Under the pieces are notes generated by a model that saw only the letters and a program-made list of their open reading frames with translations, ran no database searches and was not told the origin of the DNA. Source: Prevotella sp. UBA3288 (GTDB lineage: Bacteria; Bacteroidota; Bacteroidia; Bacteroidales; Bacteroidaceae). Taken from it: 53,715 nt of DNA. Location: NCBI GenBank assembly GCA_002361655.1, contig DETM01000033.1, positions 1 to 53,715 of the forward strand. The letters run 5' to 3'. The position numbers were made by a program, and so were the translations under genes. Shown here one piece after another: positions 9,301-16,875 of this stretch (within the stretch, counting starts at the first letter, position 1; each line of letters opens with the position of its first letter).

Positions 9301-9709
9301 TGTAGTGGCCGAGATTGTCAGGCGTCTCCAGCGGTTCTACGGCGATCGTTTCGATGCCGCCACCACTGTTGGCATCATCGTGCCCTATCGCAACCAGATA
9401 GCCACCATCCGCGAGTCGTTGGGCGCGCTGTCTGTCACGTTGCCGATATCCATCGATACTGTCGAGCGTTATCAAGGTTCACAGCGCGATGTCATCATCT
9501 ACTCTTTCACCGTCAGCCGATACTATCAACTTGACTTCCTGACAGCCAACACCTTTATGGAAGATGGGCACCCCATTGACCGCAAACTCAATGTGGCTCT
9601 GACGAGAGCCCGCCAACAGACCATCATGGTAGGCAATCCAGACATCCTCCGGCAGAACAATCTCTTCCGCCAACTTATCGAACAGTCGCTTCAGACAGTC
9701 AGTATTTAG
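6374..9709 (+). CDS. Dna2-like PD-(D/E)XK nuclease fused to SF1 helicase
   Basis: Large cytoplasmic protein of 1111 residues. The first 300 residues are not recognised. A Cas4/RecB-like nuclease follows: GRVDLM near residue 341, LVEQKSG near 353 and a QLLLYYG motif near 380, giving D...ExK...QxxxY. The helicase half has motif I VGPPGTGKTS near 702, Ia AYTNRAVDEI, II IVDEASQILEPA near 817 and III GDHKQLPAV near 843. It ends with V ERYQGSQRDVII near 1028 and VI LNVALTRAR near 1072. This order matches Dna2-type nuclease-helicases. It shares an operon with another SF1 helicase, suggesting a joint role in DNA processing or defence, which is inference. Two stretches (7280-7354 and 8538-8562) look like repeat DNA read in frame. 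The stop overlaps the convergent DUF2264 gene. Confidence 0.87.
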   Translation: MEAGELFMLCRELAETEPSIAGTRQMHEVIALCAAEGCKQHGGTFGNLFSQVDFLCKQLGWRGDQRRAIQTARRHSNMSRPIDGDDWLYDLRAVTLFISSVFSVDVPGQLLRCLPVKLKPQPKGLTYNRDYIRCIVRSFDQQTIQAATEDGDIAIDYGNTDEGRDFAYLQKVLREGMQLNLLDCHVRRGAAVIPALIVVEPDFLVDISSLAACFTAYGHHPLLYTVNRLKARPNTQATLLGNFAGAALDDIINNPQTTTAHTLRRSFREQALRFCACEHFSAPDFKQDAERQMHHIREAVEQLSLLNSCDAPLASGLHQSTQFSILLEPSFVCEKLGLQGRVDLMTSDMRLLVEQKSGKNMKIERQSHDPHGVQREDHYVQLLLYYGILHYNFGKSADQVDTRLLYSRYEAARGLVSVNYYRTLFREAIKLRNQVVALDLMAARDGFGRILPLLNTNIIYKEVERDGFFQRYVQPDIDALSYQLTTLSALERAYYERMMTFVYREQRAGKLGSSEQTLHHNGGCASDLWLMPLAEKEEQGCIMADLHITERRRSSAYGGYDMIILEGPCENSNFRRGDMVYLYHYQKMPDVRRSILYKGTLEEIGAERLIVRLNDGQQDKAVFQPSPDHLWAVEHGGSDASANSQIRGLHQFIEAPQERKDLLLGQREPQADTTLRLSKTYSPHYDDILLRVKQSRDYFLLVGPPGTGKTSMALRFMVEEALNSQFSILLMAYTNRAVDEICAMLIDAGIDFLRLGNESSCDPRYKDHLLEARLQDGAQLQAIRTFIRRMPVVVSTTSMLQAHPYVFQVKHFSLAIVDEASQILEPALIGLLSSTQIDRFVLIGDHKQLPAVVQQDADGTLVDNPLLQAIGISDCRQSFFQRLYNWEVRQGRKQFIGLLNHQGRMHPEVALFANEHFYESQLQIVPRDHQLETRLHYDVSPDDVLDRLLADHRVLFLPVVPAERPPSDKSNEAEARVVAEIVRRLQRFYGDRFDAATTVGIIVPYRNQIATIRESLGALSVTLPISIDTVERYQGSQRDVIIYSFTVSRYYQLDFLTANTFMEDGHPIDRKLNVALTRARQQTIMVGNPDILRQNNLFRQLIEQSLQTVSI
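7280..7354 (+). repeat. Repeat-flanked 75-bp in-frame insert in the nuclease-helicase gene
   Basis: The segment begins with TCTCACTTCTCAATTCT and ends with CAATTCTCAATTCTCC. It encodes about 25 residues (SLLNSCDAPLASGLHQSTQFSI) just before the nuclease core, where an extra loop could be tolerated. The flanking motif is the same simple repeat found at 8538-8562 and, in reverse complement, at the stop codon at 6354-6374. Confidence 0.5.
8538..8562 (+). repeat. AATTCTC-type repeat inside the helicase domain
   Basis: Three tandem copies of an AATTCyC heptamer-like unit encode LNSQFSILL between motifs I and Ia. The reading frame is kept and the hydrophobic SILL supplies the expected beta strand before AYTNRAVDE. 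Confidence 0.5.
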
Positions 9710-10995
9710 TACTTGTCTCTGGTCTGAATATCATCAGCCCAGCGGTGATCCTTTGGAAAGGGCTGCCCGCCCCAAGCCTTCACCTGAGTCCAAGGTTCAG
9801 CGGGAGATGACCAGAACGGATGGTCGGCTGGCAGACCGAGGGGCATCAGCGAGAGGCTGGTCATATAGAGCGACCCATTGTTGGTATACCAGTCGGCAAT
9901 CTCCGGTTGATGGCCGCAGAAGCCGATAGTCAGGAAACCGGCATCGTTGTAGTTCTGCTGTTGGTCATACATACGGTGCATCACCTGTGTCAGGGCGGCA
10001 CGCACCTGTCCGTTCGACAGTTCCTTGGGTAGCGTCTGTTTCCAGGCCATGAGGGCCAGTGGCTGCATGGCGGCCATACGGTAGGGGGTGGAGCGCCCGA
10101 TGACAGGGAAAGTGCCTTCGGGCGAAATGAACCGTTCGAGGATGATGCTGAACTTCTGAGCGCGCTTCAGGGCACGGTCGTAATATTTCTGGTACTCCAG
10201 ACGGGTACGGGCCTTGGCGTCAATCATATTCTGGAGCGTTTCCAGATACATGGCGTGGAACACATAACTGCTGTAATAGTCGAAGGCGAAGACGGGCCCG
10301 TCGGCATACCAGCCATCGCCAACGTACCACTCTTCGACTTTGCGAATGGTTGTCATCACGCGGTAGTCGTCATACTCCCTGCGGTCGGTGGCTTTAGCAA
10401 TGAAACTCTCAATGATACTTGAGAAGAGAAACCAGTTGGTGTAGGGTGGCTCGATACGGCGCAACTTCTTGAATTCGTCCAAATAGCGCCGCTTTGTGAC
10501 ATCGTCGAGCGGCATCCACAGAGCATCGTAGGCCCTAACAAACGACTCGGCGATATAGGCAGCATCCACCAGATTCTGACCTGCGACACCCCAGCAGAGA
10601 TAGTCGGGGCTCTCAGGGTCGACGGCGTTCTTATAGGAGGCCAGAGCCCACTCACGCAGTTGCTTGCGCATCTCTAACTCTTTGGCGTCGGCAGGGGAAC
10701 TGCCGACCACGCTATCGGGGAGGGCGAGCCAGGGGGCGATGCCTGCCATCAACCGGCCAAAGGTTTCCATATAGACCACTTTGCGGTTGCGGTTGTCGAA
10801 TGAAGGCGAGAATTCGGTCTTCATGTTTTTCTGCAGTTCACCGCGCGCCATGTTTTCCAGTACGGGCTGTGCCATGCGATAGGCCTCCTGGCACCAATAT
10901 TCGCGGTCGGTCTGCACTGCAGCCTGTTTTTTCTTGGCACTCAAGGGTGCCACGGCCATCAGGGCCATCAATATCAGAATGAAATACTGTTTCAT
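9706..10995 (-). CDS. Secreted DUF2264 family protein, probable carbohydrate enzyme
   Basis: Protein of 429 residues with an N-terminal signal peptide (hydrophobic core FILILMALMAVAPLSA). The body is helical and rich in aromatic residues, with the DUF2264 pattern: ETFGRLMAGIAPWL, CWGVAGQNLVDAAYIAESF, NWFLFSSIIESF and DGWYADGP...DYYSSYVFH, suggesting an (alpha/alpha) barrel. Some DUF2264 proteins are, to my knowledge, glycoside hydrolases on uronic-acid glycans; activity here is inferred. It lies 17 nt downstream of the GH43 gene and is probably co-expressed with it. It overlaps the convergent helicase gene by 4 bp. Confidence 0.8.
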   Translation of the reverse strand: MKQYFILILMALMAVAPLSAKKKQAAVQTDREYWCQEAYRMAQPVLENMARGELQKNMKTEFSPSFDNRNRKVVYMETFGRLMAGIAPWLALPDSVVGSSPADAKELEMRKQLREWALASYKNAVDPESPDYLCWGVAGQNLVDAAYIAESFVRAYDALWMPLDDVTKRRYLDEFKKLRRIEPPYTNWFLFSSIIESFIAKATDRREYDDYRVMTTIRKVEEWYVGDGWYADGPVFAFDYYSSYVFHAMYLETLQNMIDAKARTRLEYQKYYDRALKRAQKFSIILERFISPEGTFPVIGRSTPYRMAAMQPLALMAWKQTLPKELSNGQVRAALTQVMHRMYDQQQNYNDAGFLTIGFCGHQPEIADWYTNNGSLYMTSLSLMPLGLPADHPFWSSPAEPWTQVKAWGGQPFPKDHRWADDIQTRDKY

Positions 10996-11012
10996 AGTTC
11001 AACTAATGGAAG

Positions 11013-11984
11013 TTAGTTTGTAGGAGTAACTGGTTTAATACGTCCGTCTTTCTCAAATTCCATCGGATCGATGCATACCTCGCGGTGATAGCCGGGACCG
11101 TCTTTTTTGTCGATGTAGGCGGAGTTGATGCGGTGGTAGACGATGTACCAGCGGTCTTTGCCAGGCACCTGAAGCACCGAGTTGTGGGCCGTGCCGTAGA
11201 TGTGCTCCTCGGGGCGCTGCTGCAGGATGACCGGCTCGTTGGCCACGCGGATAGGTCCTAGGGGGGTGTCGCTAGTGCCATAGGCAACGTGGTAGTTGGG
11301 CGATCCTGTGTCGTCGACGCTCCATAGGAAATAGTAGATACCCTTGCGCTTGAAGACATAGGTCCCTTCGCGGTACTTATAGTCCTGCAAGGTGCCGCCG
11401 CGAGGTGTCATCAGTGTGATGGTAGTAGTGTCGATGGATGTCATGTCGCCGTTGAGTTTCGCACCGGCCATATAGCCATTGCCCCAGAAGAGGTAACTCT
11501 GTCCGTCGTCGTCGGTGAAGACGTCGACATCAATCTGCTGCCCATTCTTCAGACCTGCCGGCCGCTGGTCGATGATCGGTTGTCCAAAGTCAATGAAGGG
11601 GCCCGTAGGCTTGTCGCTGACAGCCACACCGATGGCTTTCCGTCCCCCCCGGTCGCCACTATAATAGAAATAGTACTTGCCATTCTTCTTCTCGATGGCT
11701 GGTGCCCAGGCGTTACCTTTGGCCCACTTGGTGTCTTTCTTGAGGTCGAGGATGATACCTTCGTACTGCCACCGCTTCAGGTCGTTCGATGAGTAGCAGG
11801 TAAAGTAGTAGCCGCCCCAGCCGGGTGCTCCGTCAGTGGTCGAATAGATGTAGTAGCGTCCGCCATCGGCCAGTATTTCAGGGTCGGCATGCAGTTCGGG
11901 CAGTATTGGATTGTGGCCGGTACGCTGTTGTGCCCATCCTGTCAGCGCCATGCAGGCCGTTAAGGCCAGTAAAAGTCTTTTCAT
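11013..11984 (-). CDS. Secreted glycoside hydrolase family 43-like enzyme
   Basis: Protein of 323 residues with a signal peptide (LLLALTACMALTGWAQ). A single five-bladed propeller is expected. The first catalytic Asp lies in ELHADPEILADGGRYYIYST, the pKa-modulating Asp in IDVDVFTDDDGQSYLFWGN and the likely acid Glu in KYREGTYVFKRKGIYYFLWS. A late His in YGTAHNSVL is also typical. It would hydrolyse arabinose- or xylose-type linkages in the periplasm or outside the cell. It sits between the second Na/Pi transporter (33-nt gap) and the DUF2264 gene (17-nt gap), with no promoter seen in either gap. The upstream gap contains a direct repeat AGAGATACGnTTAT that includes the neighbouring stop codon. 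Confidence 0.88.
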   Translation of the reverse strand: MKRLLLALTACMALTGWAQQRTGHNPILPELHADPEILADGGRYYIYSTTDGAPGWGGYYFTCYSSNDLKRWQYEGIILDLKKDTKWAKGNAWAPAIEKKNGKYYFYYSGDRGGRKAIGVAVSDKPTGPFIDFGQPIIDQRPAGLKNGQQIDVDVFTDDDGQSYLFWGNGYMAGAKLNGDMTSIDTTTITLMTPRGGTLQDYKYREGTYVFKRKGIYYFLWSVDDTGSPNYHVAYGTSDTPLGPIRVANEPVILQQRPEEHIYGTAHNSVLQVPGKDRWYIVYHRINSAYIDKKDGPGYHREVCIDPMEFEKDGRIKPVTPTN

Positions 11985-12017
11985 TTTTTTGAGAGATACG
12001 GTTATTAAGAGATACGC

Positions 12018-13757
12018 TTATGCCTCTTTCTGACGGGTTCCCATGCGAGCCTCGACGACATTGACCACATAGTCGCCCAGTTTCTCGCACTCGTTGACCA
12101 AGTCGATGTAGATGGTACCCTCGGCGTAGGTGTATTCGTGGTTGTTCACATCGACAATGTTCTGAGCCTTCAGTTGGTTGCGGTAGTTATTGATTTCGTT
12201 CTCAATATTAAACGTACGGTTCACGTCGTAAGCCTCCTTGCGGCCGCCGAGCAGACGGTTCATCTGTGTCAGAGCCTGATCCGTGAGTCCCATCATCTGG
12301 TGCAGATGGTTGTACTGTTTCTCGATGAAATGGTCTTCCTTGGCAGCATACTTGCGGTTGATGGTACGGGCCATGTTGTAGCAGGCATCGCCGATACTCT
12401 CCAGTTCGCTGACCTCACGGAGCATGGCACGAATCTTGCCTTTTGTCTCGTCTGACAGGTGGGCATCGCTGACACTCTCCAGATATTTGGCAATCTCCAG
12501 TTCCATATTATCGGAGATACCCTCGTACTTCTCAATGCGGGTGAAGAGTTTGTTGAACTCGGTCTCGTTGTTCTTCTCTTTATTATGCAGGCTCGACGAG
12601 AGGTTGAGCAGTTCCTGCACCATGCCGAACATGCGCTGCATACGCTCTGAGAACGACTGGATTTCCTTCTGCGCTTCAAGCACCGAGAGTTCCGGGGTCT
12701 TCATGAAACCAGCGGTAATGAAATGCAGGCGGAAGTCCTCCTCTTCGTCCACCTTCTTCGATTTGATGACCCAACACACAAACTTTTCTATCTGCGGTAT
12801 GAACCAGATGAGTATGCCGGCATTGATGACGTTGAAACCGGAGTGGAAGGCAGCCAGCGTAAAGGTCAGTTTCTTGTCCATCGTCATGTGGGCCATGTCC
12901 TGATGCAGCAGGCTGGAGCCGATGTAGTCTACCACCCACTGAATGCCGTCCACAAACCAGTAGTAGACACAGAGTATCCAGATGACGCCAAAGACATTGA
13001 AGAACATGTGGGCCAGGGCGGCACGGCGAGCCTGGGTATTGGCTGACAGGGCTGCCAGATTCGAGGTGACGGTGGTTCCGATATTCTCGCCCAGCACAAG
13101 AGCAATACCCATCTCAATAGGCATGGCACCGCTGCCGCAGAGCAACATGGTGATGGCCATGACGGCTGCCGACGACTGGACACAGAAGGTGAGCAAGCCG
13201 CCCAGCAGCAAGAACACCAGAATGGTCCAATAGGAGTGCATGTCGAAGGACTTGAAGAAGGCCAGCACGGCTTCGTTCTCGCCCAAGTTCATCTTCTGTC
13301 CGGTGACACGCAGTGTAGTCAGACCCAGCAACAGCAGTCCCAGTCCGAAGAGGAAGTCACCGATATAGCGGTGCTTCTTCATATAGATAAGGATGATGCC
13401 GAGGAAGAATCCGACGTAAGAAACGATGCTGATGTCGAACGACGAGCCGAGAGCCATGATCCAGGCCGTGGCTGTAGTGCCGATATTGGCACCCATGATG
13501 ACGGAGATGGCCTGAGCCAGTGTGAGCAGGCCGGCGTTGACAAACGAGACAGTCATCACTGTGGTTGCCGTCGATGACTGTACAGAGGTGGTAACGACGG
13601 CACCCGTCAGCAAACCGGTAAAGCGATTGGAGGTCATGGCGCCCAAGGCGTGACGCAACTGTGGGCCAGCCATCTTCTGCAGGGCCTCACTCATGGACTT
13701 CATACCAAACATGAGAAGTGCCAGCGAACCGAGCATCGTAAAGAGCGTTAGCATCAT
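12018..13757 (-). CDS. Second Na/phosphate cotransporter family protein
   Basis: Inner-membrane protein of 579 residues, a close paralogue of the one at 2569-4263. It has two Na/Pi repeats with QSS motifs (TTSVQSSTATTVMTVSF and CVQSSAAVMAITMLL), GANIGTT and GENIGTT loops, and a PhoU-like C-terminal helical half ending INECEKLGDYV-like (NECEKLGDYVVNVVEARMG). The ATG at 13757 is used because the longer frame starts with a TTG inside the -7 element. It is the first gene of a likely operon with GH43 and DUF2264. Why a phosphate transporter is paired with glycan enzymes is unclear. Confidence 0.92.
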   Translation of the reverse strand: MMLTLFTMLGSLALLMFGMKSMSEALQKMAGPQLRHALGAMTSNRFTGLLTGAVVTTSVQSSTATTVMTVSFVNAGLLTLAQAISVIMGANIGTTATAWIMALGSSFDISIVSYVGFFLGIILIYMKKHRYIGDFLFGLGLLLLGLTTLRVTGQKMNLGENEAVLAFFKSFDMHSYWTILVFLLLGGLLTFCVQSSAAVMAITMLLCGSGAMPIEMGIALVLGENIGTTVTSNLAALSANTQARRAALAHMFFNVFGVIWILCVYYWFVDGIQWVVDYIGSSLLHQDMAHMTMDKKLTFTLAAFHSGFNVINAGILIWFIPQIEKFVCWVIKSKKVDEEEDFRLHFITAGFMKTPELSVLEAQKEIQSFSERMQRMFGMVQELLNLSSSLHNKEKNNETEFNKLFTRIEKYEGISDNMELEIAKYLESVSDAHLSDETKGKIRAMLREVSELESIGDACYNMARTINRKYAAKEDHFIEKQYNHLHQMMGLTDQALTQMNRLLGGRKEAYDVNRTFNIENEINNYRNQLKAQNIVDVNNHEYTYAEGTIYIDLVNECEKLGDYVVNVVEARMGTRQKEA

Positions 13758-13787
13758 AAGTAGAATGAAATGATTTGATTTTGGGGA

Positions 13788-13795
13788 CAAAATTA
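13788..13795 (-). promoter_or_regulatory. -7 element TAATTTTG for the second Na/Pi transporter operon
   Basis: TAATTTTG on the minus strand lies 30 nt upstream of the ATG at 13757. It faces a plus-strand -7 element about 50 bp away. Confidence 0.5.
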
Positions 13796-13838
13796 CAAAA
13801 ATAATTCTAAAACGGCAATGATTATCAGTTTTTTTTTG

Positions 13839-13846
13839 TATATTTG
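13839..13846 (+). promoter_or_regulatory. -7 element TATATTTG for the secreted unknown and kinase genes
   Basis: TATATTTG on the plus strand, 30 nt before the ATG at 13877, preceded by a T-tract. It probably drives the two-gene unit 13877-16257. Confidence 0.55.
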
Positions 13847-13876
13847 CAGCGACTAACCTTTAATAAATGATCGATT

Positions 13877-14590
13877 ATGAAAAGATTACTTGTTAGCATC
13901 GCGGCCCTAGCGGCTGTTTCGGTCTGCTTGGCGCAGGCCGGCGATTTCCGTGATTATGTGGTGACCCGCCAAAAGGTGTATGCACAAAGTAGCAACTGGG
14001 GATGGGATCCCGTATGGGGGCAGAACTACGGCAACGGCAAAGCACAGTTGCGTGAGACCATCCGGAATTTCTTCAGCAAGATGACCGTCCAGGTCAAGGC
14101 TGGTCAGAACAACAATGGCAGTCTGCTGTTCCTAACACACCAACAACCCATCAACAGTCATGACTTCTGGCATTTGTCAGGTTTCAAATGGCGCAAAGCC
14201 AATCAGTATGATGCTGCCGATGAGGTGGTAGACAACAACAAGAGATACCTGGTGGAAAGAATCAACGAGTGGATGGAGCCATTTGGCTTCTCGGTAGAAC
14301 TGGCAAAGAACTCCGATATCGGCCGTATGCGCTATCGCCGTCTGATACAGTATTGCGATTATGGCATCTGGGTGATTATCAAACCCGACCAGGTGGCTGC
14401 CTTCAAGAAGGCTAAGGATTCCGGATTTACAAAGATTGTAAAAGTGGTCGACAACCGAGGCAATCTGTCATACCATCCTTATGGCGACTTGATGAGGGAG
14501 TATAACAAAAAGCACAAGGGACAGGGCAACCAGTCTTCTCGCTCCAATGCCGGTACGCCCTTCGACGACGCTCCAGTTAATATCAAATAA
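13877..14590 (+). CDS. Secreted protein of unknown function
   Basis: Protein of 237 residues, family not recognised. A clear signal peptide (KRLLVSIAALAAVSVCLAQA) indicates export. The mature part is polar and aromatic, with WGWDPVWGQNYGNGKAQLRE near residues 41-61, a central DFWHLSGFKWRK and a basic, Ser/Asn-rich tail. No cysteine lipobox or membrane segment follows the signal. It is separated by only 2 nt from the nucleoside-kinase-like gene, so the two are likely co-translated, although one is exported and the other cytoplasmic. Confidence 0.75.
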   Translation: MKRLLVSIAALAAVSVCLAQAGDFRDYVVTRQKVYAQSSNWGWDPVWGQNYGNGKAQLRETIRNFFSKMTVQVKAGQNNNGSLLFLTHQQPINSHDFWHLSGFKWRKANQYDAADEVVDNNKRYLVERINEWMEPFGFSVELAKNSDIGRMRYRRLIQYCDYGIWVIIKPDQVAAFKKAKDSGFTKIVKVVDNRGNLSYHPYGDLMREYNKKHKGQGNQSSRSNAGTPFDDAPVNIK

Positions 14591-14592
14591 GA

Positions 14593-16257
14593 ATGACAGA
14601 ACAGAAATTGAGCATCCGTTGCCTGAACAACAACCAATCTATTGAGATAGCCGCAGGCAGCCAACTGGATGAGGTCTATCAGCAGTTAGACCTCTCCTTG
14701 AACTACGCCCCTCTTTGTGCACGAGTCAACAACAAGGTGGAAGGCATGCATTTCCGTGTCTACCGCGACTGTCAGGTGGAGTTTCTCGACATCACCTCCG
14801 CCTCAGGCCAGCGTACCTATACCCGGTCGCTGTTTTTTATCCTCTGCAAGGCAGTTCACGACCTGTACGACCCCTGCAAGGTAAGTATCGACATCCCTGT
14901 GAGCAACGGCTACTATGTCGACTTGAACATCGGCCATCCGGTGACCCTCGACGATGCCGGGCGCATCCGGAAACGTATGCAGGAGATCATCGATGCCGGC
15001 TATCCCATCCACCGCCATGTGACCACCACCGAGGAAGCCATTTGGATGTTTGAAAGTCTGCACACTCACTCAAAAGTGAAACTGCTGCGCTCACAGGGTT
15101 CGCTCTATACCACCTATTATGATATAGATGACTATGTTGATTACTTCTATGGTGCACTTGTGACCAATACGTCGCAGATCTACCTGTTCGGGCTTGAGAA
15201 ATACTATGATGGTCTACTGCTGCGCATACCATCTCGCGACCATCCGTCGGAACTGGGCGAACTGGTGATGCAAGACAAGATGTTCGGCATCTTCAAGGAG
15301 CACCATCGCTGGCAGAACATTCTTGGCATGCGCACCATCGGCGACCTGAACGAAGCCATCGACAAGGGACGTACCAACCTGCTCATACAGGTAAGCGAGG
15401 CTTTGCAAGAGAAGAAGATAGGCAAGATTGCTGACGAGATAGCCAACCGGAAAGGCATTCGTATGGTGCTTATTGCCGGACCGTCGTCGAGTGGCAAGAC
15501 AACCACCTGCAAGCGACTCTCCGTACAGTTGCTCACTAATGGCATCAAACCGGTACCCATCTCGCTTGATGATTATTTCGTGGATCGCGAGAAAACGCCT
15601 CGCGATGAGAGTGGCGACTACGACTTCGAGCATCTGCACGCCCTCAACCTGCCGCTGCTCAATGAGCAAATGAATGCACTCTTCAACGGTAAAGAGGTGG
15701 AACTGCCCCGCTACGACTTCCCAACGGGTAAGAGTCTGATGAGCGGGCGCCGCTTGCAACTTCACGATGACGAGATACTGGTGGTGGAAGGTATCCATGC
15801 GCTCAACCCCGAACTCATGTCTACTGTTCCGCAGGAACAAATCTTCCGGGTCTATGCCTCGGCTCTGACCACCCTGTTGCTCGACAACCATAATTATATA
15901 CCTACGACAGACAACCGCCTGTTGCGCCGTATCATCCGCGACCACAAGTATCGTGGTGTCAGTGCCATGGAGACCATTCGTCGCTGGCCGTCGGTACGTG
16001 CCGGAGAGAACAAATGGATATTCCCATTTCAGGAGAATGCCGACCAGATGTTCAATACGGCCATGCTCTTCGAACTGGCCGTCATCAAGCGGCAGGCCGA
16101 ACCGCTACTCGAACAGGTACCGGAGAATTGTCCGGAGTATGCCGAAGCCTACCGCTTGCGTAAGTTCTTGAAATACATCCACCCCATTGCCGAAGACCAA
16201 CTGCCGCCAACATCACTGTTGCGTGAGTTCCTCGGCGGCTCATCGTTCGAGTATTAA
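14593..16257 (+). CDS. TGS-domain uridine-kinase-like nucleoside kinase
   Basis: Cytoplasmic protein of 554 residues. The N-terminus (about 5-60) resembles a TGS domain. A middle region with HRHVTTTEEAIWMF and KVKLLRSQ resembles the second additional domain of threonyl-tRNA synthetase, but with no synthetase core. The C-terminal half is a P-loop kinase of the uridine kinase/phosphoribulokinase type: Walker A AGPSSSGKTTTCKRLS near 295, SLDDYFVDREKTPRD, a DFPTGK lid-like segment and VVEGIHALNPEL. This architecture is common in Bacteroidetes and Firmicutes; the phosphorylated substrate is not certain. The gene overlaps the convergent PnuC-family gene by 4 bp. Confidence 0.88.
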   Translation: MTEQKLSIRCLNNNQSIEIAAGSQLDEVYQQLDLSLNYAPLCARVNNKVEGMHFRVYRDCQVEFLDITSASGQRTYTRSLFFILCKAVHDLYDPCKVSIDIPVSNGYYVDLNIGHPVTLDDAGRIRKRMQEIIDAGYPIHRHVTTTEEAIWMFESLHTHSKVKLLRSQGSLYTTYYDIDDYVDYFYGALVTNTSQIYLFGLEKYYDGLLLRIPSRDHPSELGELVMQDKMFGIFKEHHRWQNILGMRTIGDLNEAIDKGRTNLLIQVSEALQEKKIGKIADEIANRKGIRMVLIAGPSSSGKTTTCKRLSVQLLTNGIKPVPISLDDYFVDREKTPRDESGDYDFEHLHALNLPLLNEQMNALFNGKEVELPRYDFPTGKSLMSGRRLQLHDDEILVVEGIHALNPELMSTVPQEQIFRVYASALTTLLLDNHNYIPTTDNRLLRRIIRDHKYRGVSAMETIRRWPSVRAGENKWIFPFQENADQMFNTAMLFELAVIKRQAEPLLEQVPENCPEYAEAYRLRKFLKYIHPIAEDQLPPTSLLREFLGGSSFEY

Positions 16258-16838
16258 TAAGTGCTTTTCACCATCCGCCGCCACTTCAGATAGCCGAAGA
16301 CGGCGATGACGACGTAAAGGGCGTAGAGGCTGGCCTTGAAGGGAATGTCTTTGTAGAAATAGAGCACGCTGGTGACGATGTCGACGGCAATCCAGATGAA
16401 CCACTGCTCCAGGTATTTATGAGCCAGAGCCCAGATGCCTACAAGGCTGAGGGCTGTCGTAAAACTGTCGGCCAGAGGCACGTTGCTGTTGGTGAAGGTT
16501 ATCAGAAGCCAATAGATGCCTCCCCAGATGACAGCCATGATGAGCACCCACGGCAGGACGAGCCTGCGGGGAAAATGGCGGATGGGCAGGGTTTCCTTGC
16601 TCTTGCCGTTGCCGCGCACCCATCGCCAGAAGCCGTACATGGTGACGCAGATATAGTAGAACTCCATCGCGCTGTCGGCATAGAGTCCTTTCTGGTAATA
16701 AAGCACGATGCCCAGTGCCTGCATGGCAAAGCCAACGGCCCACATCCACAGACTGGCCCTATATTCCAACAGGATATAGGCCAGTCCAAGGATGGTGGTG
16801 ACGATGTCGAGCCAATGGGCTGCAATAAATTCATTCAT
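16254..16838 (-). CDS. pnuT: PnuC-family vitamin transporter, probably thiamine (PnuT)
   Basis: Inner-membrane protein of 194 residues with about seven hydrophobic segments. It carries PnuC-type motifs: LGLAYILLEYRASLWMWAVG near the N-terminus, FYYICVTMYGFWRW, and QWFIWIAVDIVTSVLYFYKD near residue 145. PnuC proteins move nicotinamide riboside by facilitated diffusion; Bacteroidetes members under TPP riboswitches are thought to carry thiamine (PnuT). This gene is 37 nt downstream of a TonB receptor that follows a TPP riboswitch, which favours PnuT. The usual partner, thiamine pyrophosphokinase, is not next to it. The symbol is inferred from context. Confidence 0.85.
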   Translation of the reverse strand: MNEFIAAHWLDIVTTILGLAYILLEYRASLWMWAVGFAMQALGIVLYYQKGLYADSAMEFYYICVTMYGFWRWVRGNGKSKETLPIRHFPRRLVLPWVLIMAVIWGGIYWLLITFTNSNVPLADSFTTALSLVGIWALAHKYLEQWFIWIAVDIVTSVLYFYKDIPFKASLYALYVVIAVFGYLKWRRMVKSTY

Positions 16839-16875
16839 ATTCTATCTTATACTCCATCCCCTTTGGGGGAGGGGG

